A stretch of DNA of 64,000 nt from Marinobacter daepoensis DSM 16072 (GTDB lineage: Bacteria; Pseudomonadota; Gammaproteobacteria; Pseudomonadales; Oleiphilaceae): the NCBI RefSeq assembly GCF_000421165.1, contig NZ_ATWI01000010.1:372001-436000 (forward strand), given 5' to 3'. Under the pieces are notes generated by a model. That model was not told where the DNA came from. It saw only the letters and a list, made by a program, of their open reading frames with translations, and ran no database searches. Below, piece after piece: positions 53,016 through 60,968 of the stretch (positions are counted from its first letter, which is position 1; each line of letters opens with the position of its first letter). The position numbers were made by a program, and so were the translations under genes.

Positions 53016-55979
53016 TCACGACCTTTCGTTCGGGCGGCTGTTGCCGGTTTCGGCTTCAGGCTCGTAGGCAGGCAGGCGGAGTCTTACGCAGGTGCCACGA
53101 CTGCTCTCCGGGCCGGATGGGCTCTCCACCTGAATGTTGCCATAATGTTCTTCAATAATGCTGTACACCAGTGAGAGGCCAAGCCCGGTACCCTGGTTGG
53201 GGGCCTTGGTGGTGTAAAACGGCTCGAAAATATGATCCAGCTGATCGGCTGGAATGCCGGAGCCTTCGTCAACGACCTCGATGATAGCGGAGTAGCCATC
53301 GGCCTTTCCACTGACCAGAATGGTACCGCCATCGGGCGAGGCATCCCGGGCGTTGGCCAGCAGGTTGATAAACACCTGAACCAGCCGCTGTTCGTCGCCG
53401 AGCACCTGTAAATCTGGCGGGCATTCGTTCACAAACCGGATGCCCAGACCCTTGTCACTGAGTGACAGAAGGTTGATGGATTCGTTGACACAGCGGTGCA
53501 GGACTACGGGTTCATAGCGGTTTGCATGTGCATGGTTGCCTGTCCGGGCAAAATTCATCAGAGACTGCAGGATGGTTGAAATCCGCCGTGTTTGTTGCTG
53601 AATCTGGTCTGCTGTTTCCAGAATGGACGGGTCGTCGGTTTCCAGTTTCAGGTTCTGGGCCAGTGACGAGATGCCGGTAACGGGATTGCCGATTTCGTGG
53701 GCGACGCCGGCTGCCAGGCGGCCGACGGATGCCAGGCGCTCGCTGTGCATCAGTTCGTCCTCAAGCAGGCGGGTTTCGGTCTGGTCTTCCACCAGAATGA
53801 TGGAGCCGCCCTCGGGGTGGTCCGGGCCGCTCAGAGCCGCTTTGTGCAGATTCAGCCAGTGCGGCTTACCACGCAGATCAAGCCGGTGCTTGTAACGGTG
53901 CAGCTCGTCCCCCCGGTTGAAATCGTCCAGCAATGCATGCCAATGCTCTGGCAGAGCCAGTAGTTTGGCGCCCACCACTTCTTCTGCGGAAATGTTGGTC
54001 AGGCTCTCCATGGCGTGGTTCCACATCAGAATTTCCCCATCCTCGCCAACGGAGCAGGCGGGAATGGGCAGGTTCTGAAGGGTCTGTCGGTAATGGCGGC
54101 GAAGGTTGTCGAGCTCGCCGGCGAGCCCGGTCAGTTGATTCTGATAGTCGCCCAGGGCCCGTTCCACATAGCGGATATCCTGCCCGGTCCCGCCGTGAGT
54201 GAGCGGTTTGAAGCCCAGATGACGCTTCACGATATCTCTGGCGACAGCGGGGCCGAGTAGCCCGGACAGATTGATCTCAACCTGGTCCCGGAGTCGCCTC
54301 AGTTGGTAGGGGCGAAACTCGACGTTCGGGAGTTTGAGCTGGCTCAGTGCCCGCTCCACTTCCCGGCGGGCCACTCGAATACCAAGTGGTTCCGCCAGCT
54401 GCTGTACAAATTCGTTGGACGAGGCTGCCAGTAACTCTCGCCTCTGAGGGCGGGACAGGGCACCCATTGAGCATGCCTGTGCCGCACTGGTCTCTTCCGG
54501 TGAGGCCGGGCTGATGATGGAAAACAGGGCAAAGACACTGATGTTCGCTGTCAGGCTGATGAAGGTGAACAGGTGCCAGTTATCGTAGCCCGGGGTGATG
54601 GGGAGTTTCATCCAGGACAGGATGTCGGCAGCCACCGAGAAGGGCAGGACCATGGTCACCAGCCAGATGAGCAGGCCGGTGACTAGCCCGGCAATCAGGC
54701 CGCGTCGGTTCCCCTCCGGCCAGTAAATCACGCCAAGCGCCCCGGGGAGAAGTTGCAGGGTGCCGGATAGTGAAATGGCGCCAAGAATGGCAAGGTCCAG
54801 ATGCCGCCCTATCGTCTCGTGGAACAGCAGGGCAAGGAAAAGAATGACGGCGATCAGCAGGCGCTTGACCCACTGCAGCCAGCGATAGATATCGCCCTGA
54901 TCCCGGGGAGTTTTCAGGGGCAGGACAACGTGGTTGAGCACCATGCCGGACAACGCCAGGGTGCTGACGATCATCAGGCCGCTGGCTGCGGAGAGTCCGG
55001 CGATGTACATCAGCAGCGTCAGGGCCGGGCTGTCGAGGGCCTGGGCCACGCCGATGCTGAAAAAGGCGGGCGGAGCGTCAACCAGAAGAGCCTGGCCGCC
55101 CCAGACGATCAGGGGGACTGGTAACCCGATCAGGAGCAGGTACAGCGGCAGGCCCCAGCTTGCTTTCGCCAGAGCCCGCGGAGAGGGGTTCTCGCTGAAT
55201 GTCATGTGGTACATATGAGGCAGTACCAAAGCGGCGGCGAAAGACATCAGCAGCAGGGCGCGCCAGCTGCCGTCATTGATGGCCATGGCCATGGTGGCTT
55301 CAGGGTGGGAGGTCTCTGTCAGCCACTCTTCAAGCCCGTTGGTGCCGCCAAAGACGTTGAACAGAATGACGCCCCCCAGAACCAGAAGCGCAGCCACCTT
55401 GACCAGTGAGTCGAAGGCGATGGCCAAGACCAGCCCCTGATGGTTCCCGGAAGATTGGTGCCGACGGGCACCAAAAAGCATGGTGAACAGCACCACGGTC
55501 AGACTGAACATGACGCTGATGACTTTCGGGGACGCGTCCGGTGCCAGCAGGCTGGCTGAAACCGAGACGGCCTGTATTTGCATGCTGAGCAAGGCGAGAA
55601 TAGCGGCTGCGGAACACAGCGTGACCAGCGTGCCTGCCCACTGGCTGCGATAACGATAGGCAAACAGGTCGGCCAGTGACGTGAGCTGATAGGCCCGCCC
55701 GATACGCAGGATCGGGTTCAGCAGCACCGGTGCCAGCAGAAAGGCTCCGCTGATGCCCAGGTAATAAGCAAGAAATCCGTAGCCGGAGTCGGCCGCCATA
55801 CCGATGGCGCCATACACTGCCCAGATTCCGGCGTACACCCCGAGGCTCAGGGTGTAGATAACCGGGTGTCGGACCCAGCGGCGCAGTATGGTGCCGCGTT
55901 CGGTTCCCCAGGCGATACCAAACAGAACGATCAGGTACAGAAGGCTGGCCGTTAACAGGCCGGTTGCGCTAAAACTCAT
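53016..55979 (-). CDS. cbrA: CbrA, histidine kinase with sodium/solute symporter domain
   Basis: 987 residues from the ATG at 55979 (MSFSATGLLTASLL). Residues about 1-500 form a 12-13-helix SLC5/SSS symporter-like domain; then a STAC-like linker, a PAS domain (LPIPACSVGEDGEILMWNHAM), the dimerisation/phosphorylation box GRLAAGVAHEIGNPVTGIS, and a HATPase_c domain (VNLLANARDA; DEGSGIP; GTGLGLS). This fusion architecture is that of Pseudomonas CbrA, which has been shown to transport histidine. cbrB follows after 7 bp. The start overlaps the upstream 58-codon gene by 11 bp. Confidence 0.92.
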   Translation of the reverse strand: MSFSATGLLTASLLYLIVLFGIAWGTERGTILRRWVRHPVIYTLSLGVYAGIWAVYGAIGMAADSGYGFLAYYLGISGAFLLAPVLLNPILRIGRAYQLTSLADLFAYRYRSQWAGTLVTLCSAAAILALLSMQIQAVSVSASLLAPDASPKVISVMFSLTVVLFTMLFGARRHQSSGNHQGLVLAIAFDSLVKVAALLVLGGVILFNVFGGTNGLEEWLTETSHPEATMAMAINDGSWRALLLMSFAAALVLPHMYHMTFSENPSPRALAKASWGLPLYLLLIGLPVPLIVWGGQALLVDAPPAFFSIGVAQALDSPALTLLMYIAGLSAASGLMIVSTLALSGMVLNHVVLPLKTPRDQGDIYRWLQWVKRLLIAVILFLALLFHETIGRHLDLAILGAISLSGTLQLLPGALGVIYWPEGNRRGLIAGLVTGLLIWLVTMVLPFSVAADILSWMKLPITPGYDNWHLFTFISLTANISVFALFSIISPASPEETSAAQACSMGALSRPQRRELLAASSNEFVQQLAEPLGIRVARREVERALSQLKLPNVEFRPYQLRRLRDQVEINLSGLLGPAVARDIVKRHLGFKPLTHGGTGQDIRYVERALGDYQNQLTGLAGELDNLRRHYRQTLQNLPIPACSVGEDGEILMWNHAMESLTNISAEEVVGAKLLALPEHWHALLDDFNRGDELHRYKHRLDLRGKPHWLNLHKAALSGPDHPEGGSIILVEDQTETRLLEDELMHSERLASVGRLAAGVAHEIGNPVTGISSLAQNLKLETDDPSILETADQIQQQTRRISTILQSLMNFARTGNHAHANRYEPVVLHRCVNESINLLSLSDKGLGIRFVNECPPDLQVLGDEQRLVQVFINLLANARDASPDGGTILVSGKADGYSAIIEVVDEGSGIPADQLDHIFEPFYTTKAPNQGTGLGLSLVYSIIEEHYGNIQVESPSGPESSRGTCVRLRLPAYEPEAETGNSRPNERS

Positions 55980-56145
55980 TGGGGTCCCGTCGCCATTCCA
56001 GCCAGAAACCGATGGCAATCAGTCCGCCCCAGATCACGTAGGGGCTGTACCAGGCATTTTCGGGAGACGTCCACCAATCCAGAATGTTGGGGGAGAAAAT
56101 GTAGATGGCCAGTACCAGGAGAAACACCAGGCGGTAGATATACAT
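55969..56145 (-). CDS. Small membrane protein upstream of cbrA (CbrX-like)
   Basis: A 58-codon gene, MYIYRLVFLLVLAIYIFSPN start and FWLEWRRDPNEF end, with two hydrophobic segments (about residues 5-17 and 36-48) and an aromatic-rich loop (DWWTSPENAWYSPY). It starts 4 bp after the gluQ stop and overlaps the cbrA start by 11 bp, so translation of cbrA is likely coupled to it. In Pseudomonas putida a small gene at this place has been named cbrX, with translational coupling to cbrA, as I recall. The cross-genus conservation argues it is a genuine gene. Confidence 0.8.
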   Translation of the reverse strand: MYIYRLVFLLVLAIYIFSPNILDWWTSPENAWYSPYVIWGGLIAIGFWLEWRRDPNEF

Positions 56146-56149
56146 CGCG

Positions 56150-57067
56150 TCATCGTTCCGAAGGCGAAAGTGTCACGCCGGTTATACCATGGGCTTGCGC
56201 GGATGTCAGGGGAATGGCGCGTCGTTGCCAGTTGGCCAGCCCCCAGGCCAGTACGTCTTGGGGTGAAGCATGCGCCAGTGAGTGATCAGGATTTTGCCCA
56301 AGGGCTTTCAGAGCCGCCGTCAGGTTCTGGGCGGGCTGGGTATCATCCAGGGCTGGCGCGTGAGTTTGTTTGCTGAGTTTCTGGCCTTGTTCGTTGAGAA
56401 TGACGGGAATGTGCAGCCATTGTGGAGGTTCCGCGCCCAGCGCCCGGAAAATCTGTTGCTGTTGGGCGGTCATTTCCAACAAATCTGACCCGCGCACTAC
56501 GTGGGTAATGCCCTGATCAATGTCGTCCACCACGACGGCGAGTTGATAGGCGAAAAAACCTTCCTTGCGCAGTATCACGGGATCGTCCAGCTCGGCGTGG
56601 ACCGTTTGCCTCTGTGGGCCAAGCAGAAGATCGGGCCAGAGGCTGGACTCGCTGTCCAGCGCGAAGCGAATTGCATGTAAGTCATTACTGACCTGGGGCA
56701 AGCCCCGGCGGCAGCGGTTGGGATGCCGGCCATGATGTTCTTTAAGTTGTTTGCGGGAGCACTGGCAGCGGTAGGCCTTGCGCTTTTCTAGCAGTGTCGA
56801 AATGGCTTGACGGTAGGCGCTGTGGCGTCGGGACTGAAACCGTATTGGTTCATCCGGAATCAGTTCGTGGCATTCCAGAGAGTTCAGAATCTGCCCGGTG
56901 GCTTCCGGAGGTTCTCTCAGGGGGTCCAGGTCTTCAATGCGGACCAGCCAATCGCCCTTTGCTGACCTGGCTTCGAGCCAACTGGCCAGCGCGGTGACAA
57001 GGGAGCCAAAATGCAGGGGGCCAGTCGGGGAGGGGGCAAACCGCCCACGGTAATGTGACGTCGCCAT
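56150..57067 (-). CDS. gluQ: Glutamyl-Q tRNA(Asp) synthetase
   Basis: 305 residues: a class I aminoacyl-tRNA synthetase core without the anticodon-binding domain. GRFAPSPTGPLHFGSL holds the HIGH-like site and LSKQTH the KMSKS-like one; a Cys-rich zinc segment reads CQCSRKQLKEHHGRHPNRC. It attaches glutamate to queuosine in tRNA-Asp. It follows dksA by 47 bp on the same strand, a conserved pairing, and leads into the cbrX-cbrA-cbrB genes. Confidence 0.95.
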   Translation of the reverse strand: MATSHYRGRFAPSPTGPLHFGSLVTALASWLEARSAKGDWLVRIEDLDPLREPPEATGQILNSLECHELIPDEPIRFQSRRHSAYRQAISTLLEKRKAYRCQCSRKQLKEHHGRHPNRCRRGLPQVSNDLHAIRFALDSESSLWPDLLLGPQRQTVHAELDDPVILRKEGFFAYQLAVVVDDIDQGITHVVRGSDLLEMTAQQQQIFRALGAEPPQWLHIPVILNEQGQKLSKQTHAPALDDTQPAQNLTAALKALGQNPDHSLAHASPQDVLAWGLANWQRRAIPLTSAQAHGITGVTLSPSER

Positions 57068-57114
57068 TGGCGTGCGCGAGCTGGCAGCGGAACCGCTGCC
57101 AGCCCTGACCGGCG

Positions 57115-57555
57115 TCAGATGCCAGTCTGGCGTTCGCGGATTTCTGCCAGGGTCTTACAGTCGATGCACAGAGTTGCTGTCGGGCGTGCCTCAAGCCGAC
57201 GAATGCCAATCTCGACACCGCACTGATCACAGAAGCCATAGTCATCTTTGTCAATGCGGTCGACAGTCTGGTCGATCTTCTTGATCAGCTTGCGCTCGCG
57301 GTCCCGGGTGCGCAGTTCCAGGCTGAATTCTTCTTCCTGGGTTGCACGGTCGCTGGGATCCGCGTAGTTTGCTGCGTCTTCCTGCATATGGTGCATGGTG
57401 CGGTCGACTTCTTCCATCAGCTCCTGTTTCCATTGCAGCAGCAGATCTTTGAAGTGCTGGAGCATTTCCGCACTCATGTATTCTTCACCCTTGTTCATTT
57501 CATAAGGGGTGAAGTTGGTAAAACGTTCGCGTGGTTGTTCTGCAGTGTTTGCCAT
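57115..57555 (-). CDS. dksA: DksA, RNA polymerase-binding transcription factor
   Basis: 146 residues. N-terminal helix with MSAEMLQHFKDLLLQW, a coiled coil (DPSDRATQEEEFSLELRTRDRERKLI, with the DxxDxA tip residues) and the zinc finger FCDQCGVEIGIRRLEARP then LCIDC, all four cysteines present. It acts with ppGpp to control rRNA and amino acid promoters. The next minus-strand gene is gluQ; sfsA is divergent. Confidence 0.96.
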   Translation of the reverse strand: MANTAEQPRERFTNFTPYEMNKGEEYMSAEMLQHFKDLLLQWKQELMEEVDRTMHHMQEDAANYADPSDRATQEEEFSLELRTRDRERKLIKKIDQTVDRIDKDDYGFCDQCGVEIGIRRLEARPTATLCIDCKTLAEIRERQTGI

Positions 57556-57727
57556 TGAACCCGGCCTCTTGTTTGTACTTCACAAGAACGCTTTGTTCCC
57601 TTCCGCGCCTGAATGGCCGCGCGGTTGTACCCTGGATAGCGTTCGTCCTGAAACGGGAATTTGCGGAAAATAGCAGATAAGTCACAGGGGTGCCAGCCTT
57701 GTGACAGGTACTTTTTGCGGAGAGCAC

Positions 57728-58459
57728 ATGAAGTTTCCAGAACCATTAGTCGAAGGGCGGCTGATTCGCCGCTATAAACGCTTCCTGGCAGACGTGAGGC
57801 TGCCGGATGGCTCAGAGGTAACCGCACATTGCCCGAATACGGGGTCTATGCTGGGATGTCAGCCGGATAATGCCCGGGTTTGGCTGAGCCGAAGCGATAA
57901 TCCCAAGCGCAAACTGCCGTATACCTGGGAGCTGGTGGAGACCTTGCCCGGGGTGCTGGCCTGCGTGAATACAGCTCGTCCCAACGCGCAGGCGCGCGCG
58001 GCAATTGAGGCTGGCGTGGTGAAAAGCCTGTCGGGGTACGCTGAATGCCGGGCAGAGGTGCGTTATGGCTCGGAAAAGAGCCGGATAGATTTGTTGTTGT
58101 CCGGGCATGGGCAAGAGCCCGATGCATGGGTGGAAGTAAAGAATGTGACCCTGGCCGACGGTGGTGAAGGGTTTTTTCCCGACGCGGTGACCGAGCGGGG
58201 GCAGAAACATTTGAGGGAACTGATGGCACAGGTGGCGCAGGGAGACCGGGCCGTGTTGTTCTTTGTGGTGAACCATACTGGCATTGAACAGGTTCGGCCC
58301 GCCGATCACATTGATGCTCGATACGGTCAATTGCTTCGACAAGCCTGCGAAGCCGGAGTCGAAGTCATTGCTTATCGCGCCGCCCTGGCCACTGAAGACG
58401 GCAATCCTTCGGGCCGGCTGGACTTGCTTGAAGAAGTGCCGGTCAGTCTTGAGCCCTGA
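57728..58459 (+). CDS. sfsA: SfsA family DNA/RNA nuclease-related protein
   Basis: 243 residues from the ATG at 57728, with GGAG 8 nt before it. Motifs [27 protein letters not shown] and [13 protein letters not shown] plus [13 protein letters not shown] are those of SfsA, first described as a sugar fermentation stimulator and carrying a nuclease-like DEK core. Divergent from dksA, as in E. coli. Its last 17 bp overlap the convergent Rieske gene. Confidence 0.92.
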   Translation: MKFPEPLVEGRLIRRYKRFLADVRLPDGSEVTAHCPNTGSMLGCQPDNARVWLSRSDNPKRKLPYTWELVETLPGVLACVNTARPNAQARAAIEAGVVKSLSGYAECRAEVRYGSEKSRIDLLLSGHGQEPDAWVEVKNVTLADGGEGFFPDAVTERGQKHLRELMAQVAQGDRAVLFFVVNHTGIEQVRPADHIDARYGQLLRQACEAGVEVIAYRAALATEDGNPSGRLDLLEEVPVSLEP

Positions 58460-58814
58460 CCTGAACTTCTCCGTTCTGCAGGCGGATCTCCAGAGGCGTC
58501 AGGGCGTCTCCCTGACACGGGCCGGCGATACACTCTCCACTCCCGGGTTTGAACAGGGCGCCGTGAGTGGAGCACTGGATAAACAGGTTATCGACGTCCA
58601 TGAAACGGCCCGGTAACCAATTCAGCTCGATGCCAAGATGTGGGCATGCGTTGAGGTAGGCCCGTGGTGTGTCGCCATCCAGAAAGGCAAAGCCGGTCAG
58701 AGGCGCGCCGGCCGGCTCCCCGGTTGTTTGTGTCAGGCGGAATTCCAGGAACTGGCCCGGGGTGAGATCGCTGGCTGCGGCAATTGCTTGCCACTCCGTG
58801 ACTGGCAGATTCAT
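58443..58814 (-). CDS. Rieske 2Fe-2S domain protein
   Basis: 123 residues from the ATG at 58814. The cluster ligands are Cys57 and His59 (CPHLG) and Cys81 and His84 (CSTHG), spaced as in Rieske ferredoxins. No signal peptide, no oxygenase domain; a soluble electron carrier or redox sensor is likely. It is coupled to the upstream pentapeptide gene (4-bp ATGA overlap). Confidence 0.88.
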   Translation of the reverse strand: MNLPVTEWQAIAAASDLTPGQFLEFRLTQTTGEPAGAPLTGFAFLDGDTPRAYLNACPHLGIELNWLPGRFMDVDNLFIQCSTHGALFKPGSGECIAGPCQGDALTPLEIRLQNGEVQVRAQD

Positions 58815-59191
58815 TTGGGCAGGATGGCGTAGCGCATGCGGGTACCGTGGTTGAGCGACATTACGATCTCGTCTGCCTCCAGACGGTGAGGGAAGTAGCA
58901 TCCCGAAATCTTGGCGCTGGCAATGCTGACGCCTTCCATCCGGGACTTCGAGAAGTCAATGCCGCGCAGATCAGCTCCTCGAAAATAGCCGTGGCGGAAG
59001 TCCAGTCCTTTGGCATCCATGCCTCGCAGATCCAGCCCCCTGAAATCTCCGTGCGCAAAACTGGGTAGCTCGGCCTGTCTGGCTTTTTCTGCATTGAAGG
59101 CCTTGATGTCTTCATTGCGGAGAAGCTCGTAGAGCGGATGATCGATCGTCTGCAGATCGCTTTCTTGAATGTCGTCCATCTCATACCTCAC
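58811..59191 (-). CDS. Short pentapeptide-repeat protein
   Basis: 126 residues; the middle holds the repeat run DFRGLDLRGMDAKGLDFRHG then YFRGADLRGIDFSKSRMEGV, the A(D/N)LXX-type pattern of right-handed quadrilateral helices. N- and C-terminal parts are unrelated to the repeats. Cytoplasmic. It precedes the Rieske gene with a 4-bp overlap; function not known. Confidence 0.85.
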   Translation of the reverse strand: MRYEMDDIQESDLQTIDHPLYELLRNEDIKAFNAEKARQAELPSFAHGDFRGLDLRGMDAKGLDFRHGYFRGADLRGIDFSKSRMEGVSIASAKISGCYFPHRLEADEIVMSLNHGTRMRYAILPK

Positions 59192-59251
59192 AGGGATAGC
59201 TGAAAGTACCTGTCACAGTATAGCGGGCCCGGCCTGAGGCCGGGCCCGACG

Positions 59252-60838
59252 TCAGCCTTGGGCTGGCTCCGCCATACCCAGATGTTGCCGGATACGATCA
59301 GCGACCGCTTCGGCGACATGCTCATCGTCGGTGCGCAGGTGCACGGTGTGGGTTTTTTCTTCAGTGGTCAGTGGTTCAAACCAGGTTTGCTGAGCATCCA
59401 GCAGGGCTTCTGTCGCCTCCGACGCATCGCCTTTGCGCTTGCGTACCCAGGCACGGCGCAGGTCCTCGGGTGCCTCACAGTGCAACAGGGCAAACGGGAC
59501 GCCCTGTTGCTCTGCCACGTCGGAGAACAGGGCTCGCTCGCGTTCTTTCAGGCAGGCCGCATCGACAATGACGGACAGGCCCGATGCCAGGAGTTCGCCA
59601 GCCAGTGTCGCCAGGTGCTGGTAGGTTTTTTCCGTGGCTTCTGCACTGTACAGATCCGTGCCAATACCTGACTTGCTGTCGGCCAGTGGTGCCAGGCCAT
59701 GCAGGCGCTTGCGCTCCACGTCGGAGCGCAGCCGGACCAGACCGAGTTCTCCGGCCATGGCGGCACTGACACAGGTCTTACCACTGGCCGAGAGCCCGGT
59801 GGTGGCCAGCAGGTAGTGGTTTGGGATGGCACCATAGTCTTCGGCCAGCTGAGCGTAGTCCTGATAACGTTGTTTCAGAGTGGCTTTTTCGCCGTCATTC
59901 AGGCTCGGGTTGCCCAGGGTGAACAGGGCAATCTTGGCACGCACCATGGCCCGGTATGCCTTGTAGAGCGGTAACAGGGCCAGGCCTTCGAAATCCCCGC
60001 GGTATTCCAGATAGGTGTTCAGCACCAGGGCCGCCAGTGCCGGTTCGTTCCGGGACTCCAGGTCCATCAGCAGAAACGCGAGGTCATTGATCACGTCGAT
60101 CCAGCGGAACGGTTCATTGAATTCAATGCAGTCGAACACCGTGACCCGGTCCTGGAACACGGTGATATTGGCCAGGTGCAGATCGCCATGGCATTCACGT
60201 ACCAGGCCCTGAGCCCGGCGATGGGCAATCAGATCCCGGTGGCGCTCAAAGGTGGTGCGGGTCCAGTCTTCCAGATTGTCCAGTTGGCGGAGCAGGCTCG
60301 GGTCGTCCAGCAGCGGGCGAATCTGATCGAAATTCTCTTGCATGGCGGCATAAACGGCTTCCGGCGTGCCCAGGGGCTTCCCGTCGGCCACCGGCGGCAG
60401 TGTTTCATGAAAACCGGCGACCTGTCGGGCCAGGCTGGTGAGTAGCTCCGGCGGCAGGTCGCCACGCTCCTGGCGCACATCAAACAATTCGTTCTGATCA
60501 AACTGGCGCATCCGAATGGCGTACTCGAAGGGAGTGCCTTCCCCTCCCAGGGAAGGGTGTTCCGGGGTGCCGGTCACCGGTACGACTTCCAGATAGAGGT
60601 CTGGGGCCAATCTGCGATTCAGGCGTACTTCCTCTTCACAGAAATGCTTGCGTCGTTCCAGGGTGGAAAAATCGAGAAACCCGAAGTCCATGGGCTTCTT
60701 TATTTTGTAGGCGTATTCCCCGGTCAGCAGGACCTGCGAAATGTGGGTCTCGAGCACCCGGAAGTCCGCCACTGAGTGGTCGAAGAGTTCCGGGTTCTGC
60801 AGTGCCTTGATCAGTGTATCCGGGCCGTTGGCGCTCAC
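59252..60838 (-). CDS. Fused aminoglycoside-phosphotransferase-like kinase and P-loop ATPase
   Basis: 528 residues. Residues about 1-335 form an APH-like kinase domain (CHGDLHLANI catalytic loop, then FDCIEFNE for metal binding). Residues about 340-528 are a P-loop domain of the Zeta/AAA_33 type: LATTGLSASGKTCVSAAMA Walker A, followed by RSDVERKRLHG. The substrate is unknown; the second half resembles gluconate/shikimate-type small kinases. Not an antibiotic-resistance gene on this evidence. Divergent from mrcB. Confidence 0.85.
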   Translation of the reverse strand: MSANGPDTLIKALQNPELFDHSVADFRVLETHISQVLLTGEYAYKIKKPMDFGFLDFSTLERRKHFCEEEVRLNRRLAPDLYLEVVPVTGTPEHPSLGGEGTPFEYAIRMRQFDQNELFDVRQERGDLPPELLTSLARQVAGFHETLPPVADGKPLGTPEAVYAAMQENFDQIRPLLDDPSLLRQLDNLEDWTRTTFERHRDLIAHRRAQGLVRECHGDLHLANITVFQDRVTVFDCIEFNEPFRWIDVINDLAFLLMDLESRNEPALAALVLNTYLEYRGDFEGLALLPLYKAYRAMVRAKIALFTLGNPSLNDGEKATLKQRYQDYAQLAEDYGAIPNHYLLATTGLSASGKTCVSAAMAGELGLVRLRSDVERKRLHGLAPLADSKSGIGTDLYSAEATEKTYQHLATLAGELLASGLSVIVDAACLKERERALFSDVAEQQGVPFALLHCEAPEDLRRAWVRKRKGDASEATEALLDAQQTWFEPLTTEEKTHTVHLRTDDEHVAEAVADRIRQHLGMAEPAQG

Positions 60839-60956
60839 ATTGTGCTCCTGGGATCCTTGAAATCGTTGATTTTTCGTTTTTTGGAGAGTTCCACTATAAC
60901 GGCCAGATTACAGAAATAACACACACCAGACCTGCCGATAGCGGTCTTTGCTTCGA

Positions 60957-60962
60957 TATAAT
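60957..60962 (+). promoter_or_regulatory. Perfect -10 box directly upstream of mrcB
   Basis: TATAAT at 60957-60962, 6 nt before the mrcB ATG. If used, the transcript starts at or next to the A of the ATG. There is no convincing -35 box and no ribosome binding site in front of the start codon. Confidence 0.35.
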
Positions 60963-60968
60963 CCTGCC

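Noticed and set aside
59252-60838. Aminoglycoside resistance gene
   Set aside because: The kinase half shares the APH fold but is fused to a P-loop domain and lies in a chromosomal housekeeping setting; such fusions are widespread and not linked to resistance.
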